Positions 35,640-43,712 of a DNA stretch of 64,000 nt are shown one piece after another. The translations under genes and the position numbers were made by a program. The notes under the pieces were generated by a model. The model was not told the origin of the DNA. It worked only from the letters and a program-made list of their open reading frames with translations, and did not search any database. Numbering within the stretch: the stretch's first letter is position 1; each line of letters starts with the position of its first letter. The DNA comes from Streptosporangium violaceochromogenes (lineage in GTDB: Bacteria; Actinomycetota; Actinomycetes; Streptosporangiales; Streptosporangiaceae), in NCBI RefSeq assembly GCF_014654615.1, contig NZ_BNBB01000030.1, positions 1 to 64,000 on the forward strand, given 5' to 3'.

Positions 35640-35690
35640 TCACCGTAGAGCGCGAGGTCACCGTAGGGCGGGGACGGCAAGGGCCCCGCG

Positions 35691-38177
35691 CTAAGGAACG
35701 ATGTTGACCAGCTTGGGCGCGCGGACGACGACCTTGCGCGGGGTGCCCGGCAGCAGAGAGCGCACCTTCTCCGAGGCCAGAGCCAGCGCCTCCAGATCGG
35801 TGTCGGAGATGTCCGGAGCCACCTCCAGCCGGTCGCGCACCTTCCCCGAGATCTGCACGACACACGTGACGGACTCCTGGACCAGCAGGGCGGGCTCGGC
35901 AACGGGCCAGCCGGCCCTGGCGACCGAGGCGGGGTGCCCCAGACGCTCCCAGCCCTCCTCGGCGGCGTACGGCGCGACCAGGGAGAGCATGACCGCCAGC
36001 GTCTCGGCGGCCTCACGGACGGCCGGGTCGGCGGCGCCGGGCCCGGAGTCGATCGCCCGGCGGGCCGCGCTGGTCAGCTCCATCATGCGGGCCACCGCGA
36101 CGTTGAAGCGGTGGGATTCGATCAGCCTCGTGACCTCCTCGACGACCCGGTGGACGACCTTGCGCAACTCCAGGTCGCCGGTGGCGAAGTCCACTCCGGG
36201 AGCCGAGGCGGCACCGGCCTCGGCCATGACGCGGAACGCGCGGGCCAGGAACTTCTGCGAAGCGGCCGGGGAGACGTCGGCCCAGTCGATGTCGTCCTCC
36301 GGCGGCCCGGCGAACACGACCGTCAGCCGGACCGCGTCCACCCCGTAGGCGTCGATCTGCCGGCCGAGGTCGACACCGTTGCCCAGCGACTTGGACATCG
36401 CCTTGCCCTGGTTGATGACCTGCCCCTGGTTCAGCAGGCGTGTGAAGGGCTCGGTGAAGTCGACCATGCCCATGTCGTGCAGGACCTTGGTGAAGAACCG
36501 CGAGTACAGCAGGTGCAGCACCGCGTGCTCGACGCCGCCGACGTACTGGTCGATCGGTCCCCACCTGCGGATCCGCTCCACGTCGAACGGACCGTCGGTG
36601 AAGGCCGGGTCCACATAACGCAGGAAGTACCACGAGGAGTCGACGAAGGTGTCCATCGTGTCGGTGTCACGCCTGGCCGGGCCGCCGCACTTGGGGCAGG
36701 CGACGTCGACCCAGCCGGCCGCCGAGGCCAGCGGGGAGACGCCCTTGGGCGCCAGGGCCTCACCCCTCAGATCGGGCAGGGTGACCGGCAGCTGGTCGTC
36801 GGGAACGGGGACCTCGCCGCAGTCGGGGCAGTGAACGATCGGGATCGGGCAGCCCCAGAAGCGCTGGCGGGACAGCAGCCAGTCACGCAGGCGGAAGTTG
36901 ACCGCGGGCCTGCCGGTACCGCGTTCGGCCAGCAACGCGACGATCTTACGGATCGCCTCGGCCTTGGACAGGCCGTCCAGCGGGCCGGAGTTGACCAGGG
37001 AGCCCTCACCCGCGGTGGCGACACCGGTCTCGCCCGGGTCGGCCAGGCCGGTGTGGACCACGACCCGCACCGGCAGGCCGAAGGCGCGGGCGAAGTCCAG
37101 GTCGCGCTGGTCGTGCGCGGGGACCGCCATGATGGCGCCGTGCCCGTAGTCGGACAGCACGTAGTCGGCCGCCCAGACCGGCATGCGCTCGCCGTTGACC
37201 GGGTTGACGGCATACCGCCCCAGGAAGACGCCGGTCTTCTCCTTGTCGGTGGACAGCCGGTCGATGTCGGACAGCTTGGCGACCTCGGCCCGGTAGGCCT
37301 CGAAGGCCGGGCGCTGCTCGGCCGAGACGATCTCCTCGGCCAGCGGGGCGTCCGGGGCGACCACGAAGAAGGTGGCGCCGTACAGGGTGTCGGGGCGGGT
37401 GGTGTAGACGGTGACCGGCTCGTCGCGCCCCTCGATCACGAAGGCGACGTCGGCGCCCTCGGACCTGCCGATCCAGTTGCGCTGCATGGTCAGCACGCGC
37501 TCGGGCCAGCCGCCTTCCAGCTGGGCCATGTCGTCCAGCAGCCGGTCGGCGTATTCAGTGATCTTGAAGTACCACTGGGTCAGCTCGCGGCGGACGACCT
37601 CCGCGCCGCAGCGCTCGCACCTGCCGTCCTTGACCTGCTCGTTGGCCAGCACGGTCTGGTCGGCCGGGCACCAGTTGACCAGGCCGCCCTTGCGGTAGGC
37701 CAGACCGCGCTCGTAGAAGCGCAGGAACAGCCACTGGGTCCACCGGTAGTAGTCGGCGTCGCTGGTGTGCAGGCGGCGGGACCAGTCGAAGGAGATCGCG
37801 TAGCGTTTGAAAGAGGTGGCCTGGGTCTCGATGTTGGCGTAGGTCCACTCGGCCGGGTGGGCGTCGCGCCTGATCGCGGCGTTCTCGGCGGGCAGCCCGA
37901 AGGAGTCCCAGCCGATGGGGTGCAGAACGTTGTATCCGCGCTGGAACCAGTAGCGCGCCACCACGTCACCGATGGCGAACACCTCGGCGTGCCCCATGTG
38001 CAGGTCACCGGAGGGGTAGGGGAACATGTCGAGCATGTAGCGCCGCTCGCGGGTGTCGGCGGGGTCGTCGGAGGCCCGGAAGGGGGCCAGCTCCTCCCAG
38101 CGCCGCTGCCACTTGGCCTGCAGTGCCTGCGGATCGTAGTGCTGCTCGTCGCTCTGCATGTCGGCTCGCTCGCTCAC
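35691..38177 (-). CDS. leuS: leucyl-tRNA synthetase, 828 aa
   Basis: Charges tRNA-Leu with leucine. HIGH motif as MFPYPSGDLHMGH near residue 60, CP1 editing domain in the middle (TTRPDTLYGATF), zinc-type CxxC pairs, KMSKS motif as GKAMSKSLGN, C-terminal anticodon-binding region. Length is usual for the bacterial enzyme. GTG 38177 follows AAGGGAAG; ATG 38159 is the alternative. The open frame continues to 38543 but that part covers the leader peptide and attenuator. Confidence 0.96.
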   Translation of the reverse strand: MSERADMQSDEQHYDPQALQAKWQRRWEELAPFRASDDPADTRERRYMLDMFPYPSGDLHMGHAEVFAIGDVVARYWFQRGYNVLHPIGWDSFGLPAENAAIRRDAHPAEWTYANIETQATSFKRYAISFDWSRRLHTSDADYYRWTQWLFLRFYERGLAYRKGGLVNWCPADQTVLANEQVKDGRCERCGAEVVRRELTQWYFKITEYADRLLDDMAQLEGGWPERVLTMQRNWIGRSEGADVAFVIEGRDEPVTVYTTRPDTLYGATFFVVAPDAPLAEEIVSAEQRPAFEAYRAEVAKLSDIDRLSTDKEKTGVFLGRYAVNPVNGERMPVWAADYVLSDYGHGAIMAVPAHDQRDLDFARAFGLPVRVVVHTGLADPGETGVATAGEGSLVNSGPLDGLSKAEAIRKIVALLAERGTGRPAVNFRLRDWLLSRQRFWGCPIPIVHCPDCGEVPVPDDQLPVTLPDLRGEALAPKGVSPLASAAGWVDVACPKCGGPARRDTDTMDTFVDSSWYFLRYVDPAFTDGPFDVERIRRWGPIDQYVGGVEHAVLHLLYSRFFTKVLHDMGMVDFTEPFTRLLNQGQVINQGKAMSKSLGNGVDLGRQIDAYGVDAVRLTVVFAGPPEDDIDWADVSPAASQKFLARAFRVMAEAGAASAPGVDFATGDLELRKVVHRVVEEVTRLIESHRFNVAVARMMELTSAARRAIDSGPGAADPAVREAAETLAVMLSLVAPYAAEEGWERLGHPASVARAGWPVAEPALLVQESVTCVVQISGKVRDRLEVAPDISDTDLEALALASEKVRSLLPGTPRKVVVRAPKLVNIVP

Positions 38178-38234
38178 GTCAATCTTCCCTTGGTGTACGT
38201 CTGCGCGGGTGATCTGACCCGTCCGGCCCAATAG

Positions 38235-38260
38235 AAAAACCCTCCGCGTCACGCGAAGGG
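38235..38260 (-). terminator. intrinsic attenuator terminator in the leuS leader
   Basis: Minus strand: CCCTTCGCGTGACGCGGAGGG followed directly by TTTTT. Stem of eight pairs with one C-A mismatch and a three-base loop. It lies 58 bp upstream of the leuS start, so it acts inside the leader rather than ending another gene. Confidence 0.82.
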
Positions 38261-38280
38261 CAGCCGCATCGGTGGGGCGT

Positions 38281-38334
38281 CTAACGCCGGGAAACCCGAT
38301 GCGGCCTGGTAAGAAGCAGGACCGCGGCACGCAT
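38281..38334 (-). CDS. leuS leader peptide, 17 aa, Leu-Leu-Leu
   Basis: MRAAVLLLTRPHRVSRR, with Leu codons 6-8 read as CTG CTT CTT; CTT is rare in this genome, which favours stalling when charged tRNA-Leu is short. No Shine-Dalgarno is visible, but TAGTCT ends seven bases before the ATG, so the transcript may start at the ATG itself (leaderless translation). Stop TAG at 38281-38283 falls inside the first hairpin loop. Confidence 0.78.
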   Translation of the reverse strand: MRAAVLLLTRPHRVSRR

Positions 38335-38729
38335 GTGGCCAAGACTATCGCAGTCCGCACATCGTATTCGTGGCCTGGGAAAACGAGCCCGGTCCCGCGC
38401 GGTCCGGCCGCGGGCGCCGCCGGACCGCGCGGCGGAAGGGCCGCCCGCCCGGGGCGGGTGGCGGCCCGGCGGGGACACGGGTGGGGACACATCCGTTGTG
38501 ACCTCGCACGTCCTGGCAGTTTACTCTTTTCACCGTGGCACACTCAGTCGAGCCGGGGCAGGGCCCGGATCCCTCGGAGGCCGGCCTGCCGATGCAGGAT
38601 CCCCCCACCGACCCCACCGGACTTCAGTTCAGGGGAGCGTTCTCCGGTTTCCCCGCGAATTCCCCTGCCTCCCGTGAGAACATGCCGAATACTCATAATT
38701 CGGGCACCCCCGTGGGAGGTAAGGAAGCC
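38335..38729. other. 395-bp divergent region between the leuS leader and a plus-strand gene
   Basis: Carries the leuS promoter (minus-strand TAGTCT at 38342-38347 is a candidate -10) and the promoter of the Pro-rich protein. An in-frame extension of the latter to GTG 38535 cannot be excluded. Confidence 0.4.
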
Positions 38730-40424
38730 ATGGCTCCGGAGCAGCCCAGCCGGCCCCCTTTGCGCCCGGCGTGGCCGGAACCGGCCGATCCGCCGACCGA
38801 GTGGGCGAGGGACCCCCTCGGCACCTCCCCTCGTCTCCCCCTCCCCGCGGACGAGCCGTCTCGGACGGGCGACGCCAGGGTCCCTCCCGGCAGCGGCTGG
38901 GAGCGGGCGATGGCCCAGTCCGCCGACCCCCCTCCGGCGCGGGGCACCGGCCGGGAGCAGCCGCCCGCGGGCGGCGGTGACGGTGCCACCCGGCCGTCGC
39001 CCACCCCTGCCGACAACGCGGTGTGGCCGCCGGTCCCCCCGCCGGACAGCGCCGTGTGGCCCCCCGTCTCCCCCGCCGAGAACACCGCCTGGCTTCCCAG
39101 CATCCCAGCGGACGACACGCCGGCGGGTGGCGCCACCCGGCCGCCGGCCTCCTCCCGGCCCTCAGCGCCGCAGGACCCGCTGTTCGCCCCCTCCTGGGTG
39201 AACGGCCCGGCCCAGCCCGCCGACCAGCCTCCCGCCCGGCCCTCAGGCGGCCCCGCCCCCGGCGGCGAGAAAAGCGCGCCGGGCGGCTTCGGTGTCCCGA
39301 ACGGCCCCTCGGTGTGGGCCATGGCCGCGACCGCGCCGGAGGAGACGCCACCGGCCCCGCCCTGGACGCCCTCCCACCCCACGCGGGACGCCTCCGAGGC
39401 GCCCCTCTCTCCCCCGGCCTCCTCCCCGGAGGCGCCTTCGCCGTACGGCCGGGCGCCCCGGCACGGGGCCCCGTCCTCCCCCGGAGGGCCGGGGCGGCCC
39501 GAGGGCCCGCCCCCGCAGGAGGAGGCCTCGCACACGCAACCGGGACGGCATCTGAGCCGGGACCCGTCCGACCCCTACAAGCCGTTCGTCACCGCGGGCC
39601 AGATCAGCGGCCCCAAGACCCCGCCGCCCGAACGCCAGCAGGAGCTGTGGGACACCGTCTTCGGCGACAACTACCAGGCCATGGGAGACGAGGACGACTT
39701 CGACGCGCCGGGCAAGCCGGTGTGGGTCTTCGCGCTCGCGGGCTCGGTGGTGATCGCGCTGGTCGGCGCGCTGTTCTGGGCGTTCATGGCCGGGCCGCTG
39801 GCCGCGGCCAAGGAGGAGCCCTCCCCCCGCACCAGCCCCTCCGCGACCCCGAAGAAGCCCACCAAGGCCCAGTCCCCTGGCCGCCTGCCCCGCTTCCCCG
39901 GCAAGGGCTCACCGGTCGAGGGCGTCCTGTCCGACCAGGCCGCGGCGGTCAGCGTGGCGCGGCTCGGCGCGCCCTGGCAGCAGGACCAGCGCCGGACGGT
40001 ACCGGTGGTCTACGGCTTCACCACCCGTCAGTACGTCCCGGCCGGCACGGACTCCGCGGGCAGGGAGCAGTTCGCCCAGCTCATGCTGGGTACCCTCTCG
40101 CCGCGGCTGAAGAGCAGGTACACCCCCGAGCGCCCCGCCCCGGCCATCAACGCCGTGGCCTCCGGCGCCCGTAAGAAGTTCTTCCCGGAGGACAACAGCG
40201 CGCGCAAGACCGCCCAGCAGACCCTGTCGGTCCATGGCCTGCGCGGCCAGCTCGCCGCCTACGAGATCACCGCCGGCGGCTCGAAGACCGTCATGGTCGT
40301 GGCGATCCTGAACACCGGCGCCGACCTTCCGGCGGTCGTCTACATGTCGGTGCCCGAGGACAAGAGGGAACTGCTGCCGGACATCACCACCGTCTTCACC
40401 TCGATCCGGCCCGCCGCCTCCTGA
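38730..40424 (+). CDS. Pro-rich single-pass membrane protein with extracellular C-terminal domain, 564 aa
   Basis: Residues 1-320 are low-complexity Pro/Ala/Gly/Ser, presumably disordered and cytoplasmic. PYKPFVTAGQISGPKTPPPE is the first ordered-looking segment, then one membrane helix (about 335-357, VWVFALAGSVVIALVGALFWAF), a Pro/Lys stalk and a 170-residue outer domain of mixed alpha/beta character (VPVVYGFTTRQYVPAG ... ITAGGSKTVMVVAIL). ATG 38730 has GGAGG and AAGGAA upstream; earlier starts at 38682 and 38535 lack good sites. No named family recognised; role unknown. Confidence 0.75.
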   Translation: MAPEQPSRPPLRPAWPEPADPPTEWARDPLGTSPRLPLPADEPSRTGDARVPPGSGWERAMAQSADPPPARGTGREQPPAGGGDGATRPSPTPADNAVWPPVPPPDSAVWPPVSPAENTAWLPSIPADDTPAGGATRPPASSRPSAPQDPLFAPSWVNGPAQPADQPPARPSGGPAPGGEKSAPGGFGVPNGPSVWAMAATAPEETPPAPPWTPSHPTRDASEAPLSPPASSPEAPSPYGRAPRHGAPSSPGGPGRPEGPPPQEEASHTQPGRHLSRDPSDPYKPFVTAGQISGPKTPPPERQQELWDTVFGDNYQAMGDEDDFDAPGKPVWVFALAGSVVIALVGALFWAFMAGPLAAAKEEPSPRTSPSATPKKPTKAQSPGRLPRFPGKGSPVEGVLSDQAAAVSVARLGAPWQQDQRRTVPVVYGFTTRQYVPAGTDSAGREQFAQLMLGTLSPRLKSRYTPERPAPAINAVASGARKKFFPEDNSARKTAQQTLSVHGLRGQLAAYEITAGGSKTVMVVAILNTGADLPAVVYMSVPEDKRELLPDITTVFTSIRPAAS

Positions 40425-40442
40425 CGCGAAGGGTCCGAAAGC

Positions 40443-41675
40443 TTAAAACTCGCAGCTCATGTGCTTGATGCCGTTGATGAAGCTGGAGCGCAGGCGGTCG
40501 GGCTCACCGGCCGAGCGGATGTGCGGGATGCGGGTGAACAGCTCGCGGAACATCACCGTGATCTCCCGGCGGGCCAGGTGGGCGCCGAGGCAGAAGTGCG
40601 GCCCCGGCCCGCCGAACCCCACGTGATCGCCGGCGGGGCGGCGGATGTCGAAGCGGTAGGGGTCGGTGAAGACGGCCTCGTCGCGGTTGGCGGCCCAGTA
40701 GTAGAGCAGCACCTTGTCGCCCTTGCGGTAGAGGTGACCGTTCATCTCATGGTCGCGGGTGAGGGTGCGGCGCATCCAGGCGACCGGGGAGGCCAGGCGG
40801 ATGATCTCCTCGACCGCGCCGGGCAGGCGGCCGTCGAGGTCCGCGAGGAGCAGCGCGCGCTGGTCGGGGTTCTCGGTGAACAGCTGCAGCCCGTGCGAGA
40901 TGGCGTTGCGGGTGGTCTCGTTTCCCGCCACCACCAGCAGGATGAAGAACGAGCCGAGCTCCCGCATCGTCAGCTTCTCGCCGTCGATGTTCGCCTTGGT
41001 CAGGGAGGTGATGAGGTTGTCGCCCCCTTTGGCCACCAGGGAGACGACGAGGTCCTGGAGCCGCCGGCCCGCCGAAAGAAGCGTCTCGCCCGAGCGGTCG
41101 ATCTCTTGGATGAACTCCGGGTCCTCCCCGGCCAGGATGACGTTGGAGGCGTCGAACACCGTCCGGTGATGCTCGGCGCCGATGCCCATCATGTCGCAGA
41201 TGACCTTCAAGGGGAGGCGGGCCGCCACCTCGGTGACGAAGTCGCCCCCGGGCCCGGCGGCGATCAGGCGGTCGACGATCCGGGCCGCCTCCTCCCGCAC
41301 GCCGTCCTCGAAGTGGCCGATCATCCTCGGGGTGAACGCCCGCGAGACGATCCGGCGGAGCCGGGCGTGCCGGGGATCGTCCATGTTGATCATCGACCCG
41401 AAGTACTCGCCGAACTCCGGTCCGAGGTCGTGGATCGCGGTCGCTCCCCGGCCCGAGGAGAAGATCTCGGGGTTACGGCTTGCCTCGACGACGTCGGCGT
41501 GCCGCACCAGGGCGTAGTAGCCCGGCCCGGGGAGGGCGAAGCCGACCTCGGGCTCGGCGAACCTGAGCGGGGCCGGCTGGGCGCGCAACAGCGCGAAGGC
41601 CGCCTCCCGCTCCGCCATCGGCCGCTCCCAGAAGGCGACGTCCGACAGGTCGATGTCCGCCAGCGAAACAGTCAC
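40443..41675 (-). CDS. cytochrome P450, 410 aa
   Basis: Heme-thiolate monooxygenase. Heme ligand Cys in FGGPGPHFCLGAHLAR, oxygen-activating I-helix VAGNETTRN, and ExxR in EEIIRL are all intact. The heme-loop sequence and MDDPRHARLRRIVSRAF resemble the CYP124/125/142 group that oxidises sterol side chains and methyl-branched lipids (family resemblance, substrate not proven). GTG 41675 is used; a TTG four codons upstream is the alternative. Next to a GMC oxidoreductase in the same direction. Confidence 0.92.
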   Translation of the reverse strand: MTVSLADIDLSDVAFWERPMAEREAAFALLRAQPAPLRFAEPEVGFALPGPGYYALVRHADVVEASRNPEIFSSGRGATAIHDLGPEFGEYFGSMINMDDPRHARLRRIVSRAFTPRMIGHFEDGVREEAARIVDRLIAAGPGGDFVTEVAARLPLKVICDMMGIGAEHHRTVFDASNVILAGEDPEFIQEIDRSGETLLSAGRRLQDLVVSLVAKGGDNLITSLTKANIDGEKLTMRELGSFFILLVVAGNETTRNAISHGLQLFTENPDQRALLLADLDGRLPGAVEEIIRLASPVAWMRRTLTRDHEMNGHLYRKGDKVLLYYWAANRDEAVFTDPYRFDIRRPAGDHVGFGGPGPHFCLGAHLARREITVMFRELFTRIPHIRSAGEPDRLRSSFINGIKHMSCEF

Positions 41676-41959
41676 ACCAGCCCCCAATAGGTCGCGCTCG
41701 GTTTACCGAACCTGTCAGGCGGTTCCGGCCCGCCGGGCCCGCGCCCGTGTCCGTACCGGCGCGCGGGACGGCGGCGAGCCCCTCGTCACCGGCCACCGGC
41801 GACGACGCCGGCACCGTCGACCGTGACGGCCCCGACCCCCATGGCCGGAACCTAACATTCGTTTGACCGCGTGGGTGTCAGGATCGCCTCAGGCCGTCCT
41901 CCGGATCCGGAGACCTCGGCGCGCGGGACGGTCCGGGACGGCGACGCCGCGACACCGCG

Positions 41960-43516
41960 TCAGCGGGAGCCGATGATCAGGTCGGCCGCCTTCTCCGCGA
42001 TCATGACGGTGGGCGCGTGGGTGTGCCCCCGGTTGATGAACGGCATGACCGAGGCGTCCACGACCCGCAGGGCGGCGAGGCCGCGGACCCTGAGCCGCGG
42101 GTCCACCACCGCGTCGTCGTCCGTCCCCATCCGGCAGGTGCCGACCGGATGGTAGAGGGTCTCGCTGCGCTCGCGGATCCAGCGGGCGAGCTGCTCATCG
42201 GTCTCGGCACCCCAGTAGGGGTTCATCGGCGGCCCGGCGAACGGCAGGAGCGCGGAGGTGGCGAACAGCTCCCTGGCCTTCCTCAGCCCGGCGACCTGCC
42301 GCCGGAGATCCGCCCCGGCCGTCAGGTAGGCGGGGTCGATCCGCACCTCGGGGCCGTCCAGGAAGACGCGGCCGCGGCTCTCGGGCCGCAGGAGGATCGA
42401 GGCGATGGTCAGGCCGTGGCCCGGGGGCCGGGTGAGGCCGTGGTCGATGAAGGGCCCAGGGGCGAAGATCAGCTCGATGTCGGGGGCGGGTTCCTCCGGG
42501 GAGGTCCGGATGAAGGCCACCGCCTCGCCGACGTTCGAGGTGAGCATGCCGCTGCGGCCGATCAGGAAACGCAGCAGGTTGCCGGTCGACTCCGCGCCGG
42601 CGAGCGTGATCGGCCGGGGACAGTGCAGGACGATGCCCGAGGCCAGGTGGTCTTGGAGGTTACGGCCGACCTGGGGCAGGTCGTGCACCGGCTCCACCCC
42701 CTCGGCCAGAAGTTCGTCGGCCGCGCCGACACCCGAGAGCATCAGCAGGTGCGGTGAGCCGATCGCCCCCGCCGACAGCAGGACCTCCCGGCGTGCCCGA
42801 ACCACCCCACGGCGGCCCGCGACGTCGCCGTACTCCACGCCGACCGCGCGCGTCTCCTCGATCAGCACCCGGCGCGCCTGCGCGGAGGTCAGCACGGTGA
42901 GGTTGGGCCTTTTCGCCGCGGGCCGGAGATAGGCGTCGGCGGAGCTGCAGCGGCGGCCCCGGTGCTGGGTGACGGGTGTCGGGGAGCAGCCCTCGTTGCA
43001 GGGACCGTTCAGCTCCGCGAGGCGGGTGAGCCCGAGTTCCTCGCAGGCGCGCAGGAACATCGCCGTGGCGGGGTTGGGGCTGCGCAACTCGGAGATGTGG
43101 ATCGGGCCCGCCGTGCCGTAAACGCCGCCGTGATTGGAGCCCGTACGGCGCTCGGCCCGGCGGAAGTAGGGCAGGACCTCCTCGTAGGACCAGCCCGGCA
43201 CGTCCCAGCCGTCGTAGTCGGCCCTGTGCCCGCGCACCCACATCTGGGCGTTCATCGAGGAGGAGCCTCCGAGCATCCGGCCACGCGGCCAGTAGAGCCG
43301 CCTGCCGGACATCCCGGCCTGCCGGACGGTGGTGTAGTCCCAGTCGTAGCGGGTCTTGAAGAGCTTGGCGAACCCCGCGGGCAGCCTGATCTCGAAGCGA
43401 TCGTCGGCTCCCCCCGCCTCGATCAGGATCACCGTCGTCGCGGGGTCGGCCGACAGCCGGTTGGCCAGCACGCACCCCGCCGAGCCCGCACCCACGATCA
43501 CATAGTCGTACTCCAT
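41960..43516 (-). CDS. GMC family FAD oxidoreductase (choline dehydrogenase-like), 518 aa
   Basis: FAD-dependent alcohol oxidase or dehydrogenase. Rossmann motif VIVGAGSAGCVLANRL at the N-terminus, GMC signature 1 around RGRMLGGSSSMNAQMWVRGH, signature 2 in AGAIGSPHLLMLSGVG, and the C-terminal catalytic pair region LYHPVGTCRMG ... NRGHTHAPTVMI. Substrate unknown; with the P450 and acyl-CoA ligase next door a lipid or alcohol oxidation route is plausible (inference). Divergent from the ligase. Confidence 0.9.
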   Translation of the reverse strand: MEYDYVIVGAGSAGCVLANRLSADPATTVILIEAGGADDRFEIRLPAGFAKLFKTRYDWDYTTVRQAGMSGRRLYWPRGRMLGGSSSMNAQMWVRGHRADYDGWDVPGWSYEEVLPYFRRAERRTGSNHGGVYGTAGPIHISELRSPNPATAMFLRACEELGLTRLAELNGPCNEGCSPTPVTQHRGRRCSSADAYLRPAAKRPNLTVLTSAQARRVLIEETRAVGVEYGDVAGRRGVVRARREVLLSAGAIGSPHLLMLSGVGAADELLAEGVEPVHDLPQVGRNLQDHLASGIVLHCPRPITLAGAESTGNLLRFLIGRSGMLTSNVGEAVAFIRTSPEEPAPDIELIFAPGPFIDHGLTRPPGHGLTIASILLRPESRGRVFLDGPEVRIDPAYLTAGADLRRQVAGLRKARELFATSALLPFAGPPMNPYWGAETDEQLARWIRERSETLYHPVGTCRMGTDDDAVVDPRLRVRGLAALRVVDASVMPFINRGHTHAPTVMIAEKAADLIIGSR

Positions 43517-43634
43517 GCGCTTAAGTGCCCCTCTGTCGCCTTTATCGCCCCTTACTCCGACTGGGACGACCGGCTCGCCTCCCCCGGCAGGCGGCTCCTC
43601 CCTGCTTACTCCCCGATGGTTTGCGCGTCAATTT

Positions 43635-43661
43635 GTAACCATGGTTACCTACCGGTAGGTA
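43635..43661. promoter_or_regulatory. two overlapping perfect palindromes, TetR-type operator candidate
   Basis: GTAACCATGGTTAC (43635-43648) and TACCTACCGGTAGGTA (43646-43661) overlap by three bases, 52-78 bp before the ligase start and about 120 bp from the divergent GMC gene. Long perfect palindromes of this kind are typical TetR-family operators; no such regulator is encoded in the neighbourhood. Confidence 0.65.
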
Positions 43662-43712
43662 TCTCCGGCTGAAAAGATGAGCGCGTCAGACCCCCGCGGA
43701 GGAGGACGCAGC

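Larger units (their letters stand above)
38235..38334 (-). promoter_or_regulatory. leucine-responsive transcription attenuator ahead of leuS
   Basis: Reading the minus strand: a 17-codon leader ORF with three consecutive Leu codons, then a hairpin whose 5' arm GCCGCATCGG (38305-38296) lies in the leader ORF and whose 3' arm CCGATGCGGC lies at 38272-38263, with an inner GGCGT/ACGCC stem around the stop codon, then the terminator at 38260-38235. Ribosome stalling at the Leu codons would disturb the first hairpin. The competing antiterminator pairing was not obvious by eye. Confidence 0.8.

Noticed and set aside
38178..38340. T-box riboswitch ahead of leuS
   Set aside because: No T-box sequence or specifier-loop layout; a leader peptide with Leu codons fits instead.
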